The translations under genes were made by a program, and so were the position numbers. DNA of 64,000 nt from contig NZ_JMLS01000021.1 of the NCBI RefSeq assembly GCF_000686845.1, positions 103,209-167,208 on the forward strand, in the 5' to 3' direction. The notes beneath the pieces were generated by a model that saw only the letters and a program-made list of their open reading frames with translations, was not told where the DNA came from and did no database searches. Positions within the stretch are counted from its first letter, which is position 1. Every line of letters starts with the position of its first letter. The stretch comes from Paenibacillus sp. UNC451MF. Lineage in GTDB: Bacteria; Bacillota; Bacilli; Paenibacillales; NBRC-103111. Below are positions 33,843 through 41,077 of this stretch, piece by piece.

Positions 33843-34403
33843 TTGGGAATCTTGTATTCATCCATGCTTCCTGAGCACGAGGAATTTATAAGAAAACAGC
33901 ATATTTTCTTTGTTGGATCAGCACCGTTAAGCGATGAAGGCCACGTCAATATTTCTCCAAAAGGGCATGATGTGCTCCGTATTCTATCGCCGACAGAGGT
34001 GGCCTATCTGGATTTGACGGGTAGTGGCAATGAAACGAGTGCCCATCTGCTGGATAACGGCAGAATTACTTTCATGTTCATTGCATTCCAAGGACCCCCG
34101 ATGATCCTGCGTCTTTATGGCAAGGGACGTACCATTTTACCTGATATGCCGGAATGGGATGCGATGGCAATCCGCTTTAATCTGATGCCGGGTACTCGTC
34201 AAATTATTCATGCGCACCTACATGCTGTGAAAACCTCCTGCGGCTTTAGTGTACCGTTTTTTGAATATACGGGGGAACGTGAAACGCTGAAGAAGTGGGC
34301 CGATCATAAAGGAGAACAAGAGCTGGTTGCTTACCGCCAACAGAAAAATGCTACCAGCATGGACGGGATCATTACCCCGCTTGGTCACACCTTTATGAAA
34401 TAA
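33843..34403 (+). CDS. Pyridoxamine 5'-phosphate oxidase-like flavin-binding protein
   Basis: A 186-aa protein with the split-barrel FMN-binding fold of the PPOX superfamily. FVGSAPLSDEGHVNISPKG near residue 30, YLDLTGSGNETSAHLLDNGR near residue 60 and ITFMFIAFQGPPMILRLYGKG near residue 82 are typical of general-stress-type PPOX proteins. TTG 33843 follows AGAGGCG. The C-terminal 70 residues (VKTSCGFSVPFFEYTGER) occur in the same subfamily. The substrate is not predictable; an FMN or F420-like redox role is likely. Confidence 0.85.
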   Translation: MGILYSSMLPEHEEFIRKQHIFFVGSAPLSDEGHVNISPKGHDVLRILSPTEVAYLDLTGSGNETSAHLLDNGRITFMFIAFQGPPMILRLYGKGRTILPDMPEWDAMAIRFNLMPGTRQIIHAHLHAVKTSCGFSVPFFEYTGERETLKKWADHKGEQELVAYRQQKNATSMDGIITPLGHTFMK

Positions 34404-34615
34404 GTGATTGAAGCCACGCTGTATGAAGCACTTTCACTCTATAGCGTGGTTCCGGTTCACCCCCTAACTATATTGTTATCCTCGCAGGGAATTGAGTCTC
34501 GCTTAGCTCCTTCAATGGTTTACCCCAGGCTTTATACTTATCCTGAACAAAAGCTATTCCTGATTATGCTGGTTGTGCCTAAGGGCTTATAAATTGAAAA
34601 ACGATGGAGGGATCG

Positions 34616-34648
34616 TAAAAAAGGGGATAGGACGGGGTAATCCGTCCT
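34616..34648 (-). terminator. Terminator after sda-like gene
   Basis: On the minus strand AGGACGG/CCGTCCT (34648-34642 with 34635-34629) then ATCCCC and a run of T (34622-34617). The stem overlaps the stop codon. Confidence 0.7.
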
Positions 34649-34830
34649 TAACTTCGGACGATGGACTGATGCTGCGTAATACAGGGCATGTCCGATGATT
34701 CTATTGTAATCGGTAAGTCCCTGCTTTCAATTTCTGCGCGCAGCAGCTGAAGAAATTCTTCATCTAGTTGCAGTTGAACAGCTTCCAGGTAACAAAAAAC
34801 TAGCTCCTTGTCTCTAAGCGTTGGGTACAT
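34648..34830 (-). CDS. sda: Sda-like sporulation histidine kinase inhibitor
   Basis: A 60-aa protein. Residues 5-37, LRDKELVFCYLEAVQLQL then DEEFLQLLRAEIESRDL, follow the Sda helical hairpin pattern (L-S-D-E-L-L-x-x-Y-x-x-A, then L-D-x-x-F-I-x-L-L-x-x-E-I-x-R-R). Sda binds the dimerisation domain of sporulation kinases such as KinA and blocks sporulation when replication is disturbed. The 20-residue tail (SSDMPCITQHQSIVRS) is longer than in the 46-52 aa B. subtilis protein. The start follows AAAGGAG. It overlaps the upstream gene by 31 bases. Confidence 0.8.
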   Translation of the reverse strand: MYPTLRDKELVFCYLEAVQLQLDEEFLQLLRAEIESRDLPITIESSDMPCITQHQSIVRS

Positions 34831-35093
34831 TGCAATGCTTCTCCTTTAATATCATAGGCCTGCAAATGAATTTCTCTGGAAATGGACTCTGCAATATGTT
34901 TAAATCTGTGGGCTCTACGCACAATCTCCTGGGACATCTCTTGAAGGAATTGCTCGTTCGTCAGGGAGTCCAGGATGGACTGGATCTGCTCCTTGTTGTT
35001 GAACAACACGGTCTGAATGGCGAGGGTTAAATATTCCTCGTCGTTGAAAGCTGCATTAGGTACGGCTGGTTGACCCTTAAAAAAATTATTCAT
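34800..35093 (-). CDS. 97-aa protein of unknown function upstream of sda
   Basis: About 97 aa from ATG 35093, 6 bases after GGGG; a longer frame to 35171 lacks a ribosome site. It is rich in charged and helical residues (YLTLAIQTVLFNNKEQIQSI, EQFLQEMSQEIVRRAHRF), with no cysteine except near the end and no membrane segment. Its last 31 bases overlap sda, and it has its own promoter, so both are likely co-expressed. I do not recognise the family. A helical partner or co-inhibitor in sporulation timing is speculation from its neighbour only. Confidence 0.6.
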   Translation of the reverse strand: MNNFFKGQPAVPNAAFNDEEYLTLAIQTVLFNNKEQIQSILDSLTNEQFLQEMSQEIVRRAHRFKHIAESISREIHLQAYDIKGEALQCTQRLETRS

Positions 35094-35131
35094 GAATTCC
35101 CCACAATTACCATTATTATACTTTTGATTAT

Positions 35132-35160
35132 AGTATAATAAGGTCATCAGATCAGCGCAA
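35132..35160 (-). promoter_or_regulatory. Promoter of the 97-aa gene and sda
   Basis: On the minus strand TTGCGC (35160-35155), 17 bases, TATACT (35137-35132), about 39 bases before the ATG at 35093. Confidence 0.55.
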
Positions 35161-35208
35161 AATGTTTGCATGAGTGTACATTCTTTTTTGCACTTTCGTC
35201 AAAAAGTG

Positions 35209-35267
35209 AGGCGAAAAAATGAAAAGAGACTGCATATTCGGAGGTATCCATAATATACAATCTCTTT
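35209..35267 (-). terminator. Terminator of the comX candidate
   Basis: The arms at 35252-35267 and 35223-35238 form a 16-bp stem in RNA read leftward, with two G-U wobble pairs; read rightward these become two A-C mismatches. A run of T (TCATTTTTT on the minus strand) follows. The asymmetry shows that the element belongs to the leftward gene ending at 35301. Confidence 0.85.
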
Positions 35268-35300
35268 ACGATTTGGTAAAATAATGAAAAATAATGCAAT

Positions 35301-35513
35301 TTACAGCCAAGAATCATAGACTCTAATTTTGCTTATGTAATCACTAGCTGATTTGTTAAATAACTTCATGACAGCTTGTCCTTCTGCAGCGGACAGGGAT
35401 TTAGCTTCAAACCATTTTGTATCCTTGAACAGGTTCAAAACGTCTTGAGCATCCATCTGTTTCAACGAGCGTACGACTTGATGCAATCCAGGTGAGTAAG
35501 TTACTGCTTGCAT
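35301..35513 (-). CDS. comX: ComX-like pheromone precursor (candidate)
   Basis: A 70-aa protein starting at ATG 35513 with GAGGTGAT 4-5 bases upstream, an extended -10 promoter and a strong terminator. It begins MQAVTYSPGLHQVV, has a middle SLSAAEGQAVMKLFNK similar in layout to the sL...E...I...F region of ComX, and ends KIRVYDSWL. A tryptophan close to the C-terminus is the residue that ComQ isoprenylates in known ComX pheromones. It lies 84 bases from, and divergent to, a comP-comA-comQ operon. Sequence similarity alone is weak; the call depends mainly on the neighbours and the C-terminal tryptophan. Confidence 0.65.
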   Translation of the reverse strand: MQAVTYSPGLHQVVRSLKQMDAQDVLNLFKDTKWFEAKSLSAAEGQAVMKLFNKSASDYISKIRVYDSWL

Positions 35514-35559
35514 GCTGATCACCTCGCTTCCGACAATTATTTACAATTAATACATGCCT

Positions 35560-35568
35560 ATTATATCA
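35560..35568 (-). promoter_or_regulatory. Extended -10 promoter of the comX candidate
   Basis: On the minus strand TGATATAAT gives an extended -10 element about 47 bases before the ATG at 35513; TTGATT 15 bases upstream of the hexamer may act as -35. The same 84-bp gap must also hold the comP promoter. Confidence 0.6.
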
Positions 35569-35597
35569 CAAAATATTACAAATCAAGGGGAATTTTG

Positions 35598-37922
35598 GTG
35601 AAAAGTACATTTTTTTTTCGACTGGGCATTGTTCTGTTTCTTGCCATTTCATTATGGCTCGCCGGTGTGACCTTTCATTATCCGTATCTAGGGATTCTTC
35701 TTAAGCAGAGCGCAGATGGGGATTGGATCGTTCGTAAACTGGAAACAGATAGCGCCAGTCTGAAAATGAACATACGGGTCGGAGATGTCGTGACTCATGT
35801 CGATGGAGAGCCTATAGATGAGCATTCGACGGTTCAAAAGTGGAGATCCGTGGAGCAAGCGACGACGTTGGAGCTGAATCGGAACGGGGAAACCTTGAAT
35901 TTAAAGGTCAATATGGCTGATGCCACAGCCAGCACGGACATTTTTCCTATACTAGGTGAACTCCTCTGTATTTCCTTCGCTGCCTTGCTTTATTGGAAAA
36001 CAGGACATTCCCGTTCGGCACGGTTCCTGTCGCTAGTGTTTCTAAATATCGGCTTCATATTTGCTAGTTTGGGTGCTTCGCAAAGAGGTGACACGCTGGG
36101 AAAAGTGTCGATGAGTACTTTGATGATGCTGCTGCCTGTCGTTTTTCTGCATTTTTTGATCGTGTTTTTAAAAGAAAAAGGAGAGATTCAGTTTCCTATC
36201 CGATTTTTGCGGTATTTGTATATTGCCGTCGGATTGTTGTTTTTACCCGTCTTGACCTTCATTACGCCTCAAGCGTTTTATTTCTATCAATATAGCATTC
36301 AGTTGGTTATCTCTTTCTTTTTGTTCGGTATACTGCTTAATTTCTTCTTCCTTACTTATGTGTTTATAAAATTTCACAAACAGGACTCCTACTTATCTAC
36401 GATAATTAAAACGGTATGGTGGGCACTGGCCGTTTCCTTCTTTCCATTTGCCTTCTTATCGTTTGTTCCTCAGCTTTTATTTGGTAATGATGGTATCAGC
36501 TCGTTATACACCTCATGGTTCGTACTTTTCTTTCCGATAGCTTTCGCTTACTTGATTATGTCCAAACAATTGTATGATATCGATTTGGTTCTGCGCCGGT
36601 TCGTATTTACGACAGTCATCTCCATCCTTCCTGCCTGTGTAATTGTTTTGTTGATTGCCGTTATATTCCAACAAGCGGCAACGGTACACCATTTGCTGCT
36701 TAGCTTTATTTTTATTTTGATGCTGCTTTCCTTCGTGATATATTCTCTCGAATACTTCGCAACGAAGCTGGAAGCGGTGATGTTTCCAAGAAAGTATCAT
36801 TTGCAAAATGCATTAAAGAAAATTGCCGTCAATCTGCAATCCATCTCCAGCTTCCGGGAGCTAAAGGATATTATTCTAGTAGATATCGTAAACTCGCTGG
36901 AAGTGTTCGGAGCGGCTATTGTATTCAAATATAAAGATAGGTTGGAAACCGTGCTGGAAGGGGACATTGAGCTTGCAGAGGTGGAGTGGCTGACTTCGAC
37001 AGAATCTATGGAGCATCCGTCCTTACGGTGCTTCGAGATCAATCGGCATGAGGAGTACACAAGCTATCTGATTATCGCAAGAAAACGTACGAATACGTTT
37101 CTCGGGATGGAAGAGATTCAATGGTTGAATTTAATCATATCGTATCTCGCCGTCAGTTTGGAAAATATGCATTTGATCGGCAAGCTGCACATGAGACTTC
37201 AGCGTTTGGCTGCGCAAATTCCGAATGAGCATGCTTCGCAGGATTTTATTTGGTTCCGCAAATTAATGTTCGAGCTTCAAGAGGCTGAGCGCAAGCGTAT
37301 TGCAACCGATTTGCATGATACGACCTTACAGGATTTATTTTTTCTCAAGAAAAGGTTTAGTTCGATTTTGGACAAGCTGGATTTTCCAAAAGAAGATATG
37401 GAGCGGATGAAAAACATCATTGATTACGTAGAAATTATTAATACGAACCTGCGCCAAAGCTGCTTTGAGCTTCATCCGCACCTGCTGTATGAAATTGGAT
37501 TAATTCGAACGATTCAGAAAGTCATCGAGAATGAGAGCTCGCTGTGTCCGTTTCAGTTGGAATTTAACGCTAGAGGAGCAGCGCGGGTCGAATCGTGGGA
37601 TATGGACACCAAGCGGCATTTCTTCCGCATCATTCAAGAACTGCTGAACAATGCCAAGAAGCATTCGCAGGCGACTAAAGTCAGTATAACGATGACCCAA
37701 GAGAGCGACCACATTTTGTTAATCTACGAAGATGACGGAATCGGCTTTAATGTATACCAAACAAGTGAAGCCGAGATAGAGATTGGAGCATCCGGTACGG
37801 GGATGGAGCAAATGAAAAGCCGTGTACTGTACATGGATGGTCAGCTGGATTTTCGGTCAGGCAGAGGAAAAGGTCTTCAAATTTGGATTTCTGTACCGAT
37901 AAAGGAGGTGCTGACCGCATGA
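35598..37922 (+). CDS. comP: ComP-like quorum-sensing histidine kinase
   Basis: About 774 aa from GTG 35598 after AAGGGG, close to the 769 aa of B. subtilis ComP. Residues 6-24 form membrane helix 1; a PDZ-like outside loop follows (IRVGDVVTHVDGEPIDEH, residues 50-75); seven or more helices run to residue 400; a GAF-like linker leads to the HisKA_3 domain with ERKRIATDLHDTTLQDLFFL (phospho-histidine near residue 572) and the ATPase with QELLNNAKKHS near residue 680 and GIGF, GTGMEQMKSR. The PDZ loop plus many helices plus this kinase class is the ComP architecture. It should sense a secreted modified peptide. Its stop overlaps comA as ATGA. Confidence 0.88.
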   Translation: MKSTFFFRLGIVLFLAISLWLAGVTFHYPYLGILLKQSADGDWIVRKLETDSASLKMNIRVGDVVTHVDGEPIDEHSTVQKWRSVEQATTLELNRNGETLNLKVNMADATASTDIFPILGELLCISFAALLYWKTGHSRSARFLSLVFLNIGFIFASLGASQRGDTLGKVSMSTLMMLLPVVFLHFLIVFLKEKGEIQFPIRFLRYLYIAVGLLFLPVLTFITPQAFYFYQYSIQLVISFFLFGILLNFFFLTYVFIKFHKQDSYLSTIIKTVWWALAVSFFPFAFLSFVPQLLFGNDGISSLYTSWFVLFFPIAFAYLIMSKQLYDIDLVLRRFVFTTVISILPACVIVLLIAVIFQQAATVHHLLLSFIFILMLLSFVIYSLEYFATKLEAVMFPRKYHLQNALKKIAVNLQSISSFRELKDIILVDIVNSLEVFGAAIVFKYKDRLETVLEGDIELAEVEWLTSTESMEHPSLRCFEINRHEEYTSYLIIARKRTNTFLGMEEIQWLNLIISYLAVSLENMHLIGKLHMRLQRLAAQIPNEHASQDFIWFRKLMFELQEAERKRIATDLHDTTLQDLFFLKKRFSSILDKLDFPKEDMERMKNIIDYVEIINTNLRQSCFELHPHLLYEIGLIRTIQKVIENESSLCPFQLEFNARGAARVESWDMDTKRHFFRIIQELLNNAKKHSQATKVSITMTQESDHILLIYEDDGIGFNVYQTSEAEIEIGASGTGMEQMKSRVLYMDGQLDFRSGRGKGLQIWISVPIKEVLTA

Positions 37923-38569
37923 ACGGCTCGATGAAAGTACTTGTTGTTGACGATCATCCGGTAATGGCGAAGGCAACCAAAGGGATTCTAGAGCAAATAT
38001 CCGGAATTGAAGTCGTCGGAACGGTGGGCAGCGGAGAGGCATGCCTCGATTTTGTAGAAACGCATCGTCCTGAAATCGTGTTTCTCGATTACCATCTACC
38101 TGATCAGTTCGGCAGCAGCGTAGCCAAGGAGATCAAGAATCGTTATCCAGACACGCATGTCGTTATTTTTACAGGAATCGATGTAGCGGATATGTATAAC
38201 CATTTATTGGATATTGGGGTTAGCGGTATCATTTCCAAAGAATCCAGTGAAAGCGTCGTACAGCATATGGTTCGATGTGTCATGGATAATTGCACGGTTT
38301 TGCCTCTCTCTTTGTACCACAATATGAGGCTTATGACGGGTCTGCCGGCACAGGAGTTTGTGTTGACGGAGGATGAGGTGCAAATTATGTCCATGCTGGT
38401 GAAAGGGGCCACGCACGAGCAGATTGCCAATGAGATCTATGTGAGTAAACGATCGGTCGACAATTATTTGAAAAAAATTTATGGCAAGCTCGGAGTCAAA
38501 TCCAAGGTGCAGGCACTTGAGCAGTTTGTACAGAGCAACTATTATCTCGAATCGAACAGGGGGGAATAG
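37919..38569 (+). CDS. comA: ComA-like response regulator
   Basis: About 216 aa from ATG 37919, 9-10 bases after AGGAGGTG. The receiver domain begins KVLVVDDHPVMAKATKGILE, has the phospho-acceptor in IVFLDYHLPD near residue 57 and the switch lysine in GIISKESSE near residue 106. The LuxR/NarL helix-turn-helix is at LTEDEVQIMSMLVKGATHEQ to YVSKRSVDNYLKKIYGKLGV (residues 150-200). ISK and LSKRS-like blocks resemble B. subtilis ComA. Phosphorylated by its partner kinase it should activate target promoters; I found no clear ComA box in this window. Confidence 0.88.
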   Translation: MNGSMKVLVVDDHPVMAKATKGILEQISGIEVVGTVGSGEACLDFVETHRPEIVFLDYHLPDQFGSSVAKEIKNRYPDTHVVIFTGIDVADMYNHLLDIGVSGIISKESSESVVQHMVRCVMDNCTVLPLSLYHNMRLMTGLPAQEFVLTEDEVQIMSMLVKGATHEQIANEIYVSKRSVDNYLKKIYGKLGVKSKVQALEQFVQSNYYLESNRGE

Positions 38570-38570
38570 C

Positions 38571-39536
38571 TTGAACCAGCAAGTATTGGACGAGATGTAC
38601 AGAATAGTCGATCGCTGCATCCATACTGACGATTTGAACGGACTGATGAAATCTTTCATAGCAGCCAGAGCCGAAGGGGGCAGCGTATGGGCAGAGCTTG
38701 CAGAATGCAGCCATCGAATGCTTGGAGGACAGTCGCCTCACATCACGAAAGCTGCCGCATTGGCTGAGCTCATCATGCTGACGCTTGATATCGTGGACGA
38801 TTTACAGGACCGGGACAAAGAACATAAGGTATGGATGAAGTGTCCGGAGACGTTCACCTTGAATGCTGTGCTTGGGTTTCTCATGGTATTTATGGGGGAG
38901 ATTGGACAGCTTCAGCTGCATGCAGGTCAAACAGCCCCGTTGTTAACTACCGAGGTCAGCCAATTGATCGTATCTGCGGTTAACGGCCAGCAGAAGGATA
39001 TAAACCCTTTGGTGAACATTAAGGACGAATCGGATTATTTCAACATGGTACAGCTCAAATCAGGCTCGCTTATTCGGCTGGCGTGTTATATGGGGTATTC
39101 GTTGGTAGAATCTCAAGGGGAAGAGATTAGTGGACGAATTGACGAGCTTGCCTATTCCTTGGGAGTGATCGCCCAAATTGAGAATGATGTGAACAACTTG
39201 GAGCAGTTCAAGGGGGGGAACGATTTGCTGCAGAGGAAACGGACACTGCCTATTTTGTATATGCTGTCGCAAGGAAGGGATAGCTTCCCTGAGCTGATAC
39301 AATTCTATGAAGGGGAGCAAACCGCAGAAGCTTTTATGCAGGAGAGCAGTCGGGATTGCCTTGAAGCTATTGCCGATTCAGGCTGTCTGGAATATGCGAG
39401 AATCATTCAATCTCTTTACTACGATAAGGCTGAGGAGCTATTCGAGTCGATTCCAGGCCAATCCCCTTGGAGGGAACGTTTCAGGCAAGCTACGCTAGGC
39501 CGCTTCGGTACTAGAGCGTTAGGAAATAACGGTTGA
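38571..39536 (+). CDS. comQ: ComQ-like isoprenyl transferase
   Basis: About 321 aa from TTG 38571, 7 bases after GGGGGGA and one base after the comA stop. It has the polyprenyl-synthase fold with the first aspartate-rich motif in LTLDIVDDLQDRDKEHKVW (residues 70-88) and, in place of a full second DDxxD, the ComQ-type AQIENDVNNLEQFKGGNDLL near residue 200 followed by RKRTLPILYML. ComQ attaches a farnesyl or geranyl group to the tryptophan of the ComX precursor. In B. subtilis comQ comes first; here it comes last, after comA. Confidence 0.87.
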   Translation: MNQQVLDEMYRIVDRCIHTDDLNGLMKSFIAARAEGGSVWAELAECSHRMLGGQSPHITKAAALAELIMLTLDIVDDLQDRDKEHKVWMKCPETFTLNAVLGFLMVFMGEIGQLQLHAGQTAPLLTTEVSQLIVSAVNGQQKDINPLVNIKDESDYFNMVQLKSGSLIRLACYMGYSLVESQGEEISGRIDELAYSLGVIAQIENDVNNLEQFKGGNDLLQRKRTLPILYMLSQGRDSFPELIQFYEGEQTAEAFMQESSRDCLEAIADSGCLEYARIIQSLYYDKAEELFESIPGQSPWRERFRQATLGRFGTRALGNNG

Positions 39537-39561
39537 CATTTTATAACGTTAGAAGTAGTAT
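39533..39561 (+). promoter_or_regulatory. Sigma-A promoter after comQ
   Basis: TTGACA (39533-39538), 17 bases, TAGTAT (39556-39561). The -35 overlaps the comQ stop codon. It drives the GDPD gene through a 140-base leader that contains an 8-codon frame (39594-39620) with an AGGAGA ribosome site and a small CGTCT/AGACG hairpin. Confidence 0.75.
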
Positions 39562-39705
39562 AGTGACGACAAGTTGATAATTGTGTAGGAGACATGGAGA
39601 GATACACATGGATTGCTTAATGAGTGGCTTAAGCAGTTTATGTGTTTTTTTGCGTTCTCGTACGCCAATTCTTACGTCTAAGAAGACGGGAAAGGAATCA
39701 AACTT

Positions 39706-40446
39706 ATGCAAAACGAGAAACCGATTATTATTGCTCATCGCGGGGCGAAGGGTATGGCACCCGAAAATACGCTGGGCGCTTTCCAGTTAGGAGTGGAACA
39801 GGGCTGCGAAGCTATCGAGCTCGATGTCCATTTGTCTGCAGATGGAGAGATCATTGTATGTCACGATGAAACGCTAGACCGGACGACTAACGGCCAGGGT
39901 AAAATTATTGAGAAGACATTGGCCGAGATCCAAACATTGGATGCCGGTTCCTGGCATTCCGAAGCGTATCGGGGGGAGAAGGTTCCTACGTTAGGCGAAG
40001 TGTTCGATCTTGTTCCCGACTCGATAATGATTAATGTGGAGGTCAAGAACACCTACGAAGGAAGAATGGATCGGAAGCTGGTTGAGTTTCTTAGAGAGCG
40101 CAACCTGTTCGATCAAGTTGTCGTTTCTTCCTTTGACCACAAATGCTTGTGTGAAATTAAGCGCCTGGAGCCTAGAGTCAAGATTGGTCTATTGTATCAG
40201 CTGAGACTAGCTAATCCTGTAGCTTATGCGAAAACAATGGGTGTCGAGGTGTATTCCCTTCATCCTTATCATCGCATATTGGATGCGGAAGATGTGGAGC
40301 AGGCTAACCAAGCGGGCATTCAGGTTTATCCTTATACTGCTAATGCCGAGAAGGATCTGCAAGCTCTCATTGACTTGGGCGTATCTGGGATCATTACTGA
40401 CTTTCCCGGTAGATTGAAGGAGATTCGTTCACAGGTTCGCGCTTAG
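39706..40446 (+). CDS. Glycerophosphodiester phosphodiesterase
   Basis: A 246-aa TIM-barrel enzyme of the GDPD/UgpQ family, cleaving glycerophosphodiesters to glycerol-3-phosphate and an alcohol. IIAHRGAKGMAPENTLGAF at residues 6-24 holds the catalytic HRG and E of PENT; AIELDVHLSADGEIIVCHDE near residue 38 has the metal-binding ELD and the second catalytic histidine (CHDE); VEVKNTY near residue 108 follows. No signal peptide is present, so it acts in the cytoplasm. ATG 39706 follows AAAGGAA. Confidence 0.93.
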   Translation: MQNEKPIIIAHRGAKGMAPENTLGAFQLGVEQGCEAIELDVHLSADGEIIVCHDETLDRTTNGQGKIIEKTLAEIQTLDAGSWHSEAYRGEKVPTLGEVFDLVPDSIMINVEVKNTYEGRMDRKLVEFLRERNLFDQVVVSSFDHKCLCEIKRLEPRVKIGLLYQLRLANPVAYAKTMGVEVYSLHPYHRILDAEDVEQANQAGIQVYPYTANAEKDLQALIDLGVSGIITDFPGRLKEIRSQVRA

Positions 40447-40518
40447 TTTTATGGCATGCAGCCATTTGCGAAATGACCTCATAAGCGGTACACTACAACT
40501 AAAACAAGGAGTTCTAGT

Positions 40519-40863
40519 ATGCCGCAGCTTATCGTTAGAGGAATTACAGCCGAGCAAATGTGTAAAATCAGTGCCTCTTTGGTAGAGGAACTGGCCACAA
40601 TATGTGAATGTGGAACCGATAACTTCGTTATTGATTGCCTTCATACGACATCTGTTTTTAACGGGAGTTTAGTCGATACGTATCCTTTTATCGAAGTCAC
40701 CTGGTTCGAGCGGGGGCTTCAGACCAGGGACCGCTTTGCTAAAGCGGTTGCTGATCATGTCAAGGCTATTGGCATTCCGGAAGTGGAAATTGCTTTTACG
40801 ACTTACCGGGAAGACAGCTATTACTTGAATGGAGAACGATGCTTCGATAAAGCAGAGGAATGA
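40519..40863 (+). CDS. DUF1904 family (tautomerase-like) protein
   Basis: A 114-aa protein. MPQLIVRGITAEQMCKISAS, LVEELATICECGTDNFVIDC and PFIEVTWFERGLQTRDRFAK are the recognisable DUF1904 blocks, a family related in fold to 4-oxalocrotonate tautomerase/MIF, with an N-terminal proline after methionine. The function is unknown. ATG 40519 follows AAGGAG by 8 bases. A hairpin terminator follows at 40938. Confidence 0.82.
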   Translation: MPQLIVRGITAEQMCKISASLVEELATICECGTDNFVIDCLHTTSVFNGSLVDTYPFIEVTWFERGLQTRDRFAKAVADHVKAIGIPEVEIAFTTYREDSYYLNGERCFDKAEE

Positions 40864-40937
40864 ATGGTTATTCATTGAACCAACAGCAGAATTACAAATA
40901 ATAGATTGAATGCTGATTAATAAAGACTGCATGACAG

Positions 40938-40966
40938 GGTGCCGACGCACGAGCGTTCGGTGCCTT
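40938..40966 (+). terminator. Terminator after the DUF1904 gene
   Basis: GGTGCCGACGC pairs with GCGTTCGGTGCC (two G-U pairs and one bulged A), followed by TTGTTGTATTTT. Confidence 0.6.
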
Positions 40967-41077
40967 GTTGTATTTTCAGGAACAATAAAATTCGCGCGGA
41001 TTCCAATGCAATGCGCAACATTTGAGGTAGTCCTTACGTATGAGTGATTATCCAGTAATTACCATGAGGTGATTTCT

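Noticed and set aside
34404..34592. 62-codon frame after the PPOX-like gene
   Set aside because: Begins at the base after the stop codon with no ribosome site; composition not gene-like.
39594..39620. 8-codon frame MERYTWIA with ribosome site in the GDPD leader
   Set aside because: A tryptophan-bearing peptide next to comQ looked attractive, but it is too short for a ComX precursor and the 70-aa gene is a better candidate.
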